Shown here: positions 23,029 to 34,658 of the stretch, piece by piece
Position numbering within the stretch: position 1 is the first letter of the stretch
How the letters are laid out: every line of letters begins with the position of its first letter
Source: Gigaspora margarita
Lineage: Eukaryota > Glomeromycota > Glomeromycetes > Diversisporales > Gigasporaceae
DNA: 64,000 bases
Direction of reading: 5' to 3'
Assembly: GCA_009809945.1 (NCBI GenBank)
Contig: WTPW01000030.1
Location: 193,021-257,020, forward strand
Position numbers and translations under genes: made by a program
The notes under the pieces: generated by a model
Databases searched by the model: none
Seen by the model: only the letters and a program-made list of their open reading frames with translations
Told to the model about the DNA's origin: nothing

Positions 23029-24589
23029 TTAATTTTTTCTTAAAATTTTAATGCAATATTTTGAGACCAGCTAGAATATATCAATATTTGAGGCCTCTTT
23101 TGAATTCTACAAGACTGTAGAAGTTAAAAGAGCACTTAAACATTGAGATTGACTGCATTATTATTAGAAATTTATATTAATTTTAAAAAAAATCAATGTG
23201 GGCTATAATGTATATTTATGATGTATTTGGCAATTTAATTATAAACACCCAATACAGATGTTTTATCATCTACAGAAAGTATAATAGTTAGCTTTTATGA
23301 TATTCTTTTGCTATAAAAAATTTCAAATCACTTCAAATCTTCTATAGAAAGTTAGCCAGAATCAGATACTTATGCAGATACTGTACTAGTTTGTATTCTT
23401 ATAAAGAAATAATGTTCTTAAAATTCTTGCATATACATATTATATATATATTTTAGATTTTTACTTGAAATAACTATGGTAATGATCACTAGTTAACAAT
23501 CCAGATAAAAATAGTTAAGTTATTCATTTTTTTGATTCTTCTTTTGTATTTATTTTTTTTATATTAGTATATAGTACTAAATGTTTATATTTGATCTTTT
23601 TTCAGTTAATTTATTTGTCATTAGTTTTGTCCTAGAGTTTTCTTTGTTGTTGGTATTATTTAGTTTGGAGTCTCTTTTGCTATTAGCATGTTATCTGGAG
23701 CTTTTTTATTGATAATATTGTCCATTTTGGCATTCTTTTGTTGCTGGCATGTTACTGTTGTTGGTGTAATTCAGTTTGGAATCATTTTAATCGCTAGTGC
23801 ATGACTTGGGCATTGAGTTTCTCAATTGTACAGCAGAATATCAGTTTCCATTTATTTTTATTTTTTTATTTTTTATTTTTTTTTGCTTTAGCATTGTATT
23901 TCAGAATAGGTAATTATTGCATCTTGCTTTTTTGGTGTATTACTGGATACATTTGTTGTTGATGCTGAGTTTGTGTAATGCTGTGTTTGGTGCTTTTCTC
24001 ATCATTTTGTTCATCAAGCTGTATGTTAGGTTTTTGCATTGGTCTTTGATTTTTATAATATTGTTTGGATTAGTGAATAGGAAAGTTAGCTATAGGGTTA
24101 TAGTTAGTGTTAGGGTTAGGATTGGTTAGATTATATTAAATTTTTAGGTAAAAGGAACAGAGTGGAGGCAACAGCTATAGCAAGTGACCACAGGATAAAT
24201 GAAGTAAACCTCATTGGTATTGCTGAGCATAAGTGAAGCAACACAAGTTGTATTGTATATTATGAAGTGACATATGGAAAATTTAAATGCACATAGCTAA
24301 AAGCTTTAATACATACAAACTGAAATGAAGTAATAAGAATCTCATATAGTATTCATTAAAGAATCTCATATCTTATGATTAAAAAATCTAATTAAAAAAT
24401 TTTCATGTAGCACTGTAAGTAATTTTTGCATCACATGAAACTGATGATTATCACTGCTGGTTATGTTAGTAAATTCTATATTTTATAATATATTGTTTTT
24501 TAATTTGTATTAATAAATATATAAATAGTGTTCAATGCATCAATGGTACAACTAAGAATACTACTACTATTTATGCACATATTCTAAGT
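23029..24589. other. spacer, T-rich; no gene recognised
   Basis: At 23620-23850 two diverged copies of a roughly 90-bp unit occur (TTTGTTGCTGGCATGTTA, CAGTTTGGAATCATTTTAAT). GTTAGGGTTAGG near 24108-24120 is only two units, too few to be a telomere tract. The open frame at 23917-24129 is T-rich and hydrophobic by composition. Confidence 0.4.
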
Positions 24590-26815
24590 TTGTCCAGTAA
24601 TCTTCTATTACTTGCAAAAAATAAGCGTACAACTGGGCATAACTCATATAAAACATGCCAATTTTGTTCTATTTAGGGAATATATTGTCAAAGCAATCGA
24701 CATGTATACTTTCTATTTAAATCTCTACTTGGTATGTTTAGATGTTAATACAATCCTAAAAGTTTCCTATTGTAAACACAATGAAGATTACATACAAGAT
24801 GCAATAGCTATGAAGTGTGCAAATAGAATTTTATGCAGGTATGAAGTACAAATGTAAGTATATGATTTAGTAAATATGTTTTTTAAACAATTAAGAAATA
24901 ATTTTAATCTATTTTAATAATAGGTCTAAATGGTTGCAGTATATTATTTGAGCTCAATTCAATTGAGTTTCCTACATTATTTCCTGTTGATATTATACAT
25001 GGATTATTTGATAATGTTGTACCAGCAATGCTTTGGCATTGGTCTGGTATTATTTTAAAAATAATCAAGCATCTAATTCTGATTATATTCTTTCTAATAG
25101 TAATTGGGCAAATATAGGAAACATTATGGAAAGTAATTGAACAGCATGCATTAAACTTTGGTTATCTACTTATAAATATTTAGTGACATTTAGCTGCATT
25201 TAAAGCAGAAGACTGGCTAAATTTGGTGGTATTGTATTCTTTACCACTTTTACAAGGATATTTTCAAGAAAGGTAAAACATAAAAAATAATTACTTATTT
25301 TTGAATGGTTACATATAATTTTTCTAAAGGAGGTCATTTTACTAACAAAATTTACCTGGCATCATACAAGGTGATATTTTATTAATAGTATTACATGAAA
25401 TAATCAAATGCTAACCAATGCTGGTAAATAGCCTGTCAGTGAAATGACCTTTGGGAAAATGAGCAACAACTTTTTTGAATTAAGTTTAATTTTTAGATAT
25501 TTAAATAGGTGGGCAAAGTATATGCAATTTGTGACTCACTATGAGAGGTGTGTTTATTATGTTCCTTCTATTTATACTATTATTTTATTATTAAATATAT
25601 AGTATTAATAATTTAATTTAGTCAAAATGCTCTCGCTGTTCAGATAATGAAGATACTATACATATACTTCTCTGTTCAAACAATAACAATAATATTCAAC
25701 AATCTATAACTATTACTAATACACTTACCTCTCTCAAAATTACTACTTTATCACCAACTACAATTCTCAATATTCTTCTTCACTCCAAACTTAATTCACC
25801 TAATCCACAATTTAACTCTTTTCTCTACTATATTATTGGAATCTTTCCCTCTAAAATTTTTGAAAATATTAAACTACTTACTGCTAAACAAACTAAATTA
25901 TTTCTTACTACTTTGTCAAATAATCTTTTAGAATGGTTTCAAAATACTATTTGGTCCACGAAATATATCTCAACACCAATGGGAACATGCTCACAATATT
26001 ACCTCAAAGATGAAAAAAAGGAAATACTTTTTTCCAAATACATTTAATACAACAACTACATCATCACCAAACATATCTCATATAGATTACTCTCCTTTTA
26101 TAGAAAAATGGTTTCTACAAGGCTACTCTCTAACAAATTGTATACACTAATGCCAATGGCATATATCTAAGGTTTTCTCCAACCTATTCTAGCTAGTAAA
26201 TTAATTTGAAACAATTAATTATAGCATTTATAGAAAATAGGAGATATAATGTCACATTGGGTGCCTGTTTACAGTAACACAAATGTAGTTCTGAAATCTT
26301 TAAATGTAAATTTATTATTTTTACTTAAATAAAGTTTCAACTTTGGCATTTTAAAAAAAAAAAATAATAATAATAATAATTTAATTGAGAATATCTCCAA
26401 AATGAGCCAATGAGAATTTCTGCCGCACTTATCTCTTATCATTAATTGCTTTATATTGCCACTTGAATATATAATAATGGACCGGCATGGACAACCTGGC
26501 AATATCCAATAGAGAGACTGTATGGAATATTTTTACCTTTGGTGCGCTCTTGACAGCATCCTTGTACAAATGTTCAGAATCCAATTACTACATGGATTCG
26601 TTTTTCACACCTTCAATATAAAGCTGAAATAAAACATCGAACTTAGAAATCTTAGATTATTCTGAAGATCGCATCTTTACTACAGATAATGCTGAATAAT
26701 TATATTCTCCATCATGCAAATACTACATGAATCAATCTGAATTACAACGTCTTAAAGCTTATTATGTAGCAACATTAGGAATAAATTCAAACCAGCTTTT
26801 AGTAAGGTTTATTTA
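24590..26815 (+). mobile_element. decayed CACTA/Plavaka-like DNA transposon, transposase remnants
   Basis: Three blocks in order resemble the fungal transposase group that carries a DUF4218-like C-terminal part. Near 24630: TGHNSYKTCQFCSI then GIYCQSNRHVYF (CxxC). At 24925-25060: GLNGCSILFELNSIEFPTLF followed by PVDIIHGLFDNVVPAMLWHW. From 25190 the frame reads HLAAFKAEDWLNLVVLYSLP, then NRWAKYMQFVTHYER near 25510-25550. At 26435-26600: GPAWTTWQYPIERLCGIFLP, later NPITTWIRF and HLQYKAEIKH. Stops and frameshifts are frequent and the terminal repeats are not identified, so the element is dead. A LINE fragment (25619-26373) separates the second and third blocks. The family is assigned from recalled motif order, not from a search. 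Confidence 0.65.
25619..26373 (+). mobile_element. 5'-truncated LINE inserted in the DNA transposon
   Basis: It begins in coding sequence with a CCHC zinc motif, KCSRCSDNEDTIHILLC (from 25624), typical of the C-terminal part of non-LTR retrotransposon proteins. The Ser/Thr/Asn-rich frame continues to about 25970, then in another frame to NCIH and a stop near 26149. AATAAAG near 26328 is followed by a run of 12 A and (TAA)n. The 13 bp TAATAATTTAATT are duplicated at 25606-25618 and 26374-26386, as expected from target-primed reverse transcription. It differs from the LINE at the end of the window. Confidence 0.75.
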
Positions 26816-28066
26816 CTTCTATATTTTATTTATTTTGTAAAATTTTTATTTACTATTATATACTATAGCCATTACAAATTTTATTCAAAAGTATGGAAAA
26901 TTTCAAATAAAGATTGAGATAATTACTAACTCAAAGCTATCGAATTGTAAGGAGATTTGACACACACAAATTACTGTATCACAGCATGTAATTAAATGAT
27001 TTTTTAATAATTCACTACCGCTAAGTATTTTAATATTAGTATGGTCGATCGAAATGCTCATCGGCGAAATGCACCAGTTATTTTAGAAGAAAAGGAATTT
27101 TTTTGCGAAATCTAATATTTTTATTTCACATCAATACAATGATTACTGATCTATGCTAGCATGTGTACAATGGATACGAAATCCTCAACTTTCTGAACAT
27201 GTACTATTAAAGTTTCGAGATCTTGATGCATTGAAATAATTAATGTTAGTGCAATTTGTGGAAATGTTGGATTTTTTAGATTGTCTAACACAGTAATGAA
27301 CCTTACATTATTGATCAAGAAAATCGAATAAAATTTCGATAGTTTAGCAATTTACTTTTATTACGCCGTTTGAAATTAAAATTTCGTTTAACGTTCCCAA
27401 TCAGAACGTTCAGAATTTTAATAAGTCACGTGTTTATAAGTCAACCAATAATGTGATTATTTTTTGTAATTTTAAAACTGTTTTTTAAATTGATCCCCTC
27501 CTTCCACCACACTTAAGCTTTGTAAGGAACGTTATATTAAATTATAATTCCAAACGGTCTTATATAAATTCAAAATAAAGTGTGCAATAAGAACTTAAAA
27601 ATACATAATATAAATTTTTAGTAATACATTTTAATTCCATATTATTACTTCAGCATTCCGTTTAAATCCATTATTATTCCGTTTAACTATTTTTATATAT
27701 TATGAAAATATAATGGAAATTTCCCGGAATGCATATATATATCTCTTTAATAAAGTTTGAATATCCAGCGCTATTAGCGTCCAGCTATTATATCACATGC
27801 GTACAGTTCTTTTCGATATGCTGCTCCCGTTACACGATTATTAACTATAAAAAAAAGGAGCGTGACACACATATGATAAAAAATTTTGTTTACGGCAAAA
27901 CCTGCACGCCGCCGATTTCGCATATAGATTTTTAAACACTTATCACAGAATATACGAATTGTATACGTATAAGTATATACTTCGATTCTCTTCTTCTTGC
28001 ATTTTAATAAACATTATCTCATAAGACTCAAATAAGACTCAAAAAAGATTAAAAAAAGATTCAATT
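26816..28066. other. spacer and 5' region of the pseudokinase gene
   Basis: No supported gene. A TATA-like tract (ACGTATAAGTATATAC) at about 27968-27985 lies some 85-100 bp before the ATG at 28067 and could serve as its promoter. Direct copies of AAAAAAGATT precede the start codon. Confidence 0.4.
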
Positions 28067-29469
28067 ATGACCAAACAATTTAATAATTTTTTTGACGAAA
28101 ACTATATTCGAAATCTTCAATTAGATTCTTTTGAAACTAATATCACTGTGCTATCAAGTAATAGTTATAAATTGGTTTCAAAAACTTATAATAAGATCGT
28201 AGTTTTAAACAAGGTATCCTTTTCTAACAAGTATGCAATGAAAGACTTTATTAATGACGTAAGTTATCTTATAATTTTATTAATAGCTATTATATTAATT
28301 CTTATGCATATGAAATAATATCTTAACATTTTTTTCAGTTAAGACAATATGGAAAAGTAGAATTACATGAAAATATCTTGAAATTTATAGGAATTATTAA
28401 ACAAAATACATACGGAATTATGTTTATTCATGAATATGCTAATGAAGGAACTCTACGTCAATACTTGGATCAAAACTTTTGTAAGCTTAATTGGAATGAT
28501 AAGCTTACCCTTGCAAAACAACTTGTTAGTGCAATAAAGTGTTTACACGAAAGTGATATTGTTCATTTGAATTTGGTATTTTTTTTAAAAAATTTTTATT
28601 TTTAACATTCTTTAAAATTTTTGATACTAAATTATTTTATTAATATAGAATCCTAAAAACATATTCGTTCACAAAGGAAATCTAAAATTAAATGTATTTG
28701 GAGCTTTTCAATATCGAAATAAATTTTTAAACAAGATCAAATTACTTCAATACACGGATCCTCAATATTTTAAAAATCCTAAAAATTACAAACTTAATAA
28801 AAGTTCTGATATTTATAGTATTGGTGTTATTCTTTGGGAAATTTCAAGTGGTATAGCTCCATTTGAATCAGAATTATCTTCTGAACTTAATTTATTAAGT
28901 GCAATTATTCATGGTAAACGTGAAAGTGCTATACCTGGAACGCCTAAAAATTATGTAAACATATATACAGGTAGTCTGAATCATTTTATTGTTTATGAAC
29001 ATCCGATTTTTTTCCATATTGTATATATGAAATTAAATCGCACTTTCAATCGTCATACAACTATAATAACTTTATTATTATACATTTAATAATATTTCAA
29101 CCTTTCTCATTAATAGAATGTTGGAAATACCAACCTAATTTACGCCCAACTATTCAACATGTTTTTAAAAAAATAATTAATATCCATTACAATTATGAAG
29201 AAATTATTACAGAATCTAAGGACAAAGAGTATAATTTGACAAGCTTATTACAACATATTCTTGATTTACGTTATGAATTGATCAAAGAATTAGAAATAAT
29301 TTCTTCTATCATTGCAACTCTTGACAAACCTTTAAATTCTTTGGATCTTCGTTCGAATGGACTTAGGTCAGAAGAGGGAAAAATATTAGCAGATGTACTT
29401 CTCAAGATTACCACGATTACTTCTCTGGATCTTTACAATAATAAACTTGAATCAGAAGGAGGAAAATAA
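28067..29469 (+). CDS. predicted pseudokinase domain, first part of a kinase-like/LRR gene
   Basis: Exons are 28067-28258, 28339-28575, 28649-28970 and 29117 onward. All junctions are GT-AG and restore the frame (for example NLNPKNIF and ECWKYQPNLRPT). To the first stop (29467-29469) the product is 367 aa: kinase fold about 25-300, then two LRRs. The fold is kept (HENILKFIGI, FIHEYANEGTLRQYLD, SSDIYSIGVILWEISSG, CWKYQPNLRPT). The catalytic residues are not: the VAIK lysine aligns with Asn48 (IVVLNKV), HRD reads HLN (140-142) and DFG reads VFG (159-161). No clear glycine loop is visible. It should therefore be catalytically dead and act as a binding or switch module. The downstream LRR frame (29470-32634) continues in the same frame after a single TAA, so an intact allele would encode about 1,420 aa. 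Confidence 0.85.
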
Positions 29470-32400
29470 TTAGCATATGCACTTTGCAAGAACTCTACTC
29501 TGACTTCTTTGAACCTTCAAAAGAATGGACTTGGGTCGGAAGGAGGAAAAGCATTAGCAGATGCGCTTTGCAAGAACTCTGTGCTGACGTCTTTGAATCT
29601 TAATAATAATTCGATAGGACCAGAAGGAGGAAAAGCATTAGCAAATGCACTTTGCAAGAACTCCACGCTAACTTTTTTGAATCTTCGAGATAATAAACTT
29701 GGATCAGAAGGAGTAAAAACAGTAGCAGATGCACTTTGCAAGAACTTCACGCTGACTTCTTTGGATCTTAGTGAGAATAAACTTGGATCAGAAGGTGGAA
29801 AAGCATTAGCAGATGCACTTTGCAAAAACTCCACGCTGACTTCTTTGAATCTTCAAAAGAATGAACTTGGATCAGAAGGAGGAAAAGCATTTGCAGATGC
29901 ACTTTATAAAAACACCACGTTAACTTCTTTGGATCTTGAAAGTAATAACCTTAAATCTGAAGGAGGAAAAAGATTAGCAGATGCACTTTGTAGTAACATC
30001 TCGTTGACTTCTTTGAATATTCGTTCTAATAATCTTGGATTAAGCGGAGGATACGCAATAATAGAAGCTCTTTGCAAGAACATTACGCTAAAAAATTTAG
30101 ATATTCGAGACAATAATATTAGAGGAGGAGAATTAATAGTGGATGCACTTTGCAAGAATACCACAATTACTTCTTTAGATCTTCGTTTGAATGAACTTGG
30201 ATCAAAAGAAGTGAAAATATTAGCAGATGTACTTTACAAGATTACCACACTCACTTCTTTGGATCTTTATTATAATAAACTTGGATCAGAAAGCGGAATA
30301 GCATTAGCAAGTTTACTTTGCAAGAACTCCACACTTACTTCTTTAAATCTTTACCATAATAATCTTGGATCAGAAGGTGGAAAAGCATTAGCAGATGCAC
30401 TTTGCAAGAACTCCACACTTATTTCTTTGAATCTTCGAGAAAATAATCTAGGATCAGAAGGTGGAAAAGCATTAGCAGATGCACTTTGCAAGAACTCCAC
30501 GCTTATTTCTTTGAATCTTCGAGAAAATAACCTAGGATCAGAAGGAGGAGAAGCATTAGCAGATGCACTTTATAAAAACATCACGTTAACTTCTTTGGAT
30601 CTTGAAAGTAATAACCTTAAATCTGAAGGAGGAAAAAGATTAGCAGATGCACTTTGTAGTAACACTTCGTTGACTTCTTTGAATATTCGATCTAATAATC
30701 TTGGATTAAGCGGAGGATACGCAATAGTAGAAGCACTTTGCAAGAACACTACGCTAAAAAATTTAGATATTCGAGACAATAATCTTAGAGGAGGAGAAGC
30801 AATAGTGGATGCACTTTGCAAGAATACCACAATTACTTCTTTAGATCTTCGTTCGAATGAACTTGGATCAAAAGAAATGAAAATATTAGCAGATGTATTT
30901 TACAAGATTACCACACTCACTTCTTTGGATCTTTATGATAATAAACTTGGATCAGAAAGCGGAAAAGCATTAGCAAGTGTACTTTGTAAGAACTCCACAC
31001 TGACTTCTTTAAATCTTTACCATAATAATCTTGGATCAGAAGGTGGAAAAGCATTAGCCGATGCACTTTGCAAGAACTCCACACTTATTTCTTTGAATCT
31101 TCGAGAAAATTACCTAGGATCAAAAGGAGGAAAAGCATTAGCAGACGCACTTTGCAAGAACTCCTCGCTGACTTCTTTGAATCTTCAAAAGAATGAACTT
31201 GGATCGGAAGGAGGAAAAGCATTGGCAGATGTACTGTGCAAGAACACCACGCTAACTTCTTTAGATCTTGAAAATAATAACATTGGATCAGAAGGAGGAA
31301 AAACATTAGCTGTTGCACTTTACAGTAACAGCTCGTTGACTTCTTTAAATCTTCGATCAAATAATCTTTGTTCAAGCGGTGGATATGCAATAGTAGAAGC
31401 ATTATTCAAGAATACTACACTAAAAAATTTAGATCTTCGAGACAATAATCTTAGAGGAGTTGAAGTGATAGCAGATGCACTTTGTAAGAACACCATACTG
31501 ACTTCTTTGGAACTTCGTTCGATTGGACTTGAATCAAAAGAAAGAAAACTATTGGCATGCACGCTTTGCAAAATTACCACGCTCACTTACTTGGATCTTT
31601 ATGGTAATAAACTTGCATCAGAAGGAGGAAAAACATTAGCAGATGCACTTTGCAAGAACTCTACACTAACTTCTTTGAATCTTCAAAAGAATGAACTTGG
31701 ATCAGAAGGAGGAAAAGCATTGGCAGATGCACTTTGCAAGAACACCACGTTAACTTTTTTGGATCTTGAAAATAATGATCTTGGACCAGAAGGAGGAAAA
31801 TCATTAGCAGGTGCACTTTGTAGTAACAACTCATTGACTACTTTAAATCTTAGATTTAATAATCTCGGATTAATTGGTGGATACGAAATAGTAAATGCAC
31901 TTTGCAAGAATACCACATTAAAAAGTTTAGATCTTCGCGGCAATAATCTTAGAAAAGGAACTATACTATTAGAAGTACTTTGCGAGAACACAATACGAAA
32001 AAATTTATATGTTAAAATAGGAGTAAATTCACTTCACAAAAACGTTATGAAATTTTATTTAGATCTTCAATCAAGTGGACTTGGACCAGAATATGGAAAT
32101 TTATTAGCTGATGCGCTTTACAAGATTTCTACGTTAGACTCTTTGAATCTTTATAATAATAATCTTGGACCAGAAGGAGGAAAAACATTAGCAGATGCAC
32201 TTGGCAAGAACTCTACGCTGACTTCTTTGAATCTTTTTTACAATAATCTTGGATCAAAAGGTGGAAAAGCATTAGCAGATGCACTTTGCAAGAACTCCAC
32301 GCTAACTTCTTTGAATCTTCGAGAGAATAACCTTGGATCAGAAGGAGTAAAAGCATTAGCAGATGCACTTTGCAAGAACTCCACGCTGATTTCCTTGGAT

Positions 32401-32634
32401 CTTAGTGTGAATAATCTTGAATCAGAAGGAGGGAAAGCATTAGCAGATGCACTTTGCAAGAACTCCACCTTGAATTATTTGGATCTTAATGATAATAATC
32501 TCGGACCAGAAGGAGGAAAAGCATTGGCTGATGCACTTTGCAAAAACTCTACGCTGACATATTTGAACCTTCAAAAAAATAATATTGGCTTTAAATTACA
32601 ATCAAATACCCCATATATGAACATTATGCAATAA
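29470..32634 (+). CDS. ribonuclease-inhibitor-type LRR array (about 37 repeats)
   Basis: An uninterrupted frame of about 1,050 residues made of 28-residue RNI-like leucine-rich repeats, consensus LTSLNLxxNNLGSEGGKALA then DALCKNST. Such arrays form curved solenoids for protein binding, as in ribonuclease inhibitor and NLR-type receptors. It has no start codon of its own in a good context. Repeat phasing continues across the TAA at 29467-29469 from the upstream exon (GGK-stop-LAYALCKNSTL), so it was built as the C-terminal part of the pseudokinase gene. Blocks of eight repeats are themselves duplicated (period 666 bp), with a 26-residue variant repeat (RGGEAIVDALCKNTT) marking each block. The frame ends with a degenerate cap (FKLQSNTPYMNIMQ) and TAA at 32632-32634. 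Either the TAA is a recent nonsense change, or two products are made. Confidence 0.85.
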   Translation, partial: LAYALCKNSTLTSLNLQKNGLGSEGGKALADALCKNSVLTSLNLNNNSIGPEGGKALANALCKNSTLTFLNLRDNKLGSEGVKTVADALCKNFTLTSLDLSENKLGSEGGKALADALCKNSTLTSLNLQKNELGSEGGKAFADALYKNTTLTSLDLESNNLKSEGGKRLADALCSNISLTSLNIRSNNLGLSGGYAIIEALCKNITLKNLDIRDNNIRGGELIVDALCKNTTITSLDLRLNELGSKEVKILADVLYKITTLTSLDLYYNKLGSESGIALASLLCKNSTLTSLNLYHNNLGSEGGKALADALCKNSTLISLNLRENNLGSEGGKALADALCKNSTLISLNLRENNLGSEGGEALADALYKNITLTSLDLESNNLKSEGGKRLADALCSNTSLTSLNIRSNNLGLSGGYAIVEALCKNTTLKNLDIRDNNLRGGEAIVDALCKNTTITSLDLRSNELGSKEMKILADVFYKITTLTSLDLYDNKLGSESGKALASVLCKNSTLTSLNLYHNNLGSEGGKALADALCKNSTLISLNLRENYLGSKGGKALADALCKNSSLTSLNLQKNELGSEGGKALADVLCKNTTLTSLDLENNNIGSEGGKTLAVALYSNSSLTSLNLRSNNLCSSGGYAIVEALFKNTTLKNLDLRDNNLRGVEVIADALCKNTILTSLELRSIGLESKERKLLACTLCKITTLTYLDLYGNKLASEGGKTLADALCKNSTLTSLNLQKNELGSEGGKALADALCKNTTLTFLDLENNDLGPEGGKSLAGALCSNNSLTTLNLRFNNLGLIGGYEIVNALCKNTTLKSLDLRGNNLRKGTILLEVLCENTIRKNLYVKIGVNSLHKNVMKFYLDLQSSGLGPEYGNLLADALYKISTLDSLNLYNNNLGPEGGKTLADALGKNSTLTSLNLFYNNLGSKGGKALADALCKNSTLTSLNLRENNLGSEGVKALADALCKNSTLISLDLSVNNLESEGGKALADALCKNSTLNYLDLNDNNLGPEGGKALADALCKNSTLTYLNLQKNNIGFKLQSNTPYMNIMQ

Positions 32635-33898
32635 AATAGAATAAATTGTAATAAGCTAGAATAAAATAGTGTAATAATTATATTATTAGTTATACATTAC
32701 AATTGCAAATAAATGTAAAATTGTATTTATATATTTGATAAATAATAATTTATATGTATTTAATACAGAAAATATACTTAATTAGAGAAATAAAAGATTT
32801 TATTATAATACGGTTTGGCAATTTTGGGTTGGCTAAAAATTGTTTAATTAATGGCTCAGTTGATTTACTGAGCAATTTTGTCAACCAGGCATTTGGTATC
32901 ATTGAGAATAAGATTAAATAGTAAATTTTTTCGGATGGATATTTAGCTATTATTTCTGAAAATAATATATATATATTCTCCAATGAAGTTAGTATCAAAT
33001 ATATTAACATTCCCTCATATTTTAAATTAGGCTATAATATAATAAAATTTTTGTAGTATCTTTAGTGGATAAAAATTATATAGAGCTTACAATTATAAAT
33101 ATCAATAGAATACAATCATATGCAATATAAAATTCAATACACTATTAAACAACTATGATTTGAAATTTAAAAAAAATCATATTAGTATATTAAAGTTTAT
33201 AAGTGTATTGTGATTATATTAGTATTTATTTTACTGCAGAATACTATCTTAGTTTTAGGTTTAGAGTAATATATTAATTTATGATTTTAATGATTGTATT
33301 GATTGTAACATTAATACACAGAATTTATAATTAAGAACCTTAATGAAAATTATGATTAATAATGATTATACATGTCAATATACAGATATAATGTTATGCA
33401 TGACAGTAATAGTTTCAAATATTTCATGTAATAACATGTATTAAATTTTTGAATGAACAATTTCCATGCAGTTTCCATGTAGTGATTATGAAACCTATTT
33501 ATCTATATAAAATTCTGTATTTATACATGTATTTTCATATTCGATTTTTTATAGAGCATTTGTCTGAAACTTTAATGTCAATGACAATTGATAAATTGCT
33601 AGCTTCAAGCTTCATATAATATAAGTTAAAAAATTCATACCATATAATTTTTTTAATTAATTTGGAAAAACTTTCAAAATTAAATATTTCTATATACTTA
33701 AAGAGAAATTAAAAACGATAGGCTATCCCTCTATATAATCACCAAATTAGTCATGCCCTTTTGCAGTGATTGTATAGAGGTGTGACTAGAAATAAAAAAC
33801 CTAGGCATGTCACATGATCACAGCCAATGAATGTTAGTATAATATGTAGTTGTATAATATTTACATATTTGAAATTTACTATTAAAAAATTTAAATGT
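32635..33898. other. AT-rich 3' spacer, no gene recognised
   Basis: No coding signal. A small inverted pair, CCCTCTATATAATCAC with GTGATTGTATAGAGG, lies at about 33728-33782. Confidence 0.45.
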
Positions 33899-34221
33899 TT
33901 GACAGTGAATAACTTTGATCCAGTGATCCAATTTGGATGAAATGACAACCAGAGTATTTACTCAATAAGATGATTCTAAAGAGTCTAAAATCACCAAAAT
34001 CTAATTACAGAATCCCAAGATTGTTAAGGATTTGTCACTCAGATGTTTAAATTTAATCAATTATTAAACATATAAAGTGACTCGCATTCTTAATGATCTC
34101 AGGGATTTGTGATTATAATTTTAGCAATCTTGGGATCATTAGAATCATCTCATCAATACTAACATTTTAATTATTGTTTTATCCAAATTGGATTATTGGA
34201 TCAAAAGTTATTCGCTGTCAA
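33899..34221. mobile_element. inverted-repeat MITE, TTGACAGTGAATAACTTTG ends
   Basis: The 42-bp ends TTGACAGTGAATAACTTTG and ATCCAGTGATCCAATTTGG pair with the right end GGATTATTGGATCAAAAG...CTGTCAA. The internal AATCCCAAGATTG pairs with CAATCTTGGGAT. No target duplication is certain. The GATCCAGTGATCC word is shared with the hairpin elements at 9472-9691 and 43327-43864. Confidence 0.65.
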
Positions 34222-34658
34222 CTTTTAAGAATTTTTATAAATATATACGAATATGAATATTGGCCAATCAGGTTTTATAATCTGTATTTAGTTGAAAATT
34301 AGTGAATATAATGAGGGTTTATTATTAATAAAATGGATAAAAAATTAACTTTTATGATAATAGTGATTATAAGTAATTAGTAACTATACAAGGTTTTTTA
34401 CTATAGTTAAGCTTATTACAATATTGGGTGCCTATATAGGGGTGTTGGCTATTTAGAGTGTGATTATAGAGAGGTCTAACTGTACTTGATATCAAATAAA
34501 ATTATTCTTTTATATTATTAATAAGGCAGATAGATTATTATATATAATATCAAAACTTGTAAATTTATGCACTTATAAAGCACATTTTGCAAATAATTTA
34601 CAATTCAGCTAATAAATTTTACAAGTATAAACTCATTAAGAACATACATATTCTACTA
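34222..34658. other. spacer with a diverged MITE end
   Basis: At about 34390-34482 a short diverged element ends GATTATAGAGAGGTCTAACTG before TA. It resembles the 34659-34832 family. Otherwise nothing is recognised. Confidence 0.4.

Noticed and set aside
24096..24126. TTAGGG-like words suggesting a telomere
   Set aside because: Only two consecutive units in a degenerate context, and the window continues with normal sequence on both sides.
27729..27935. Small open frame upstream of the pseudokinase
   Set aside because: Composition-driven, no conserved feature, and its codons run through low-complexity AT sequence.
29517..32468. Many minus-strand frames with VEFLQSASANAFPPSDP repeats
   Set aside because: Antisense shadows of the LRR array; the periodicity is that of the LRR DNA.
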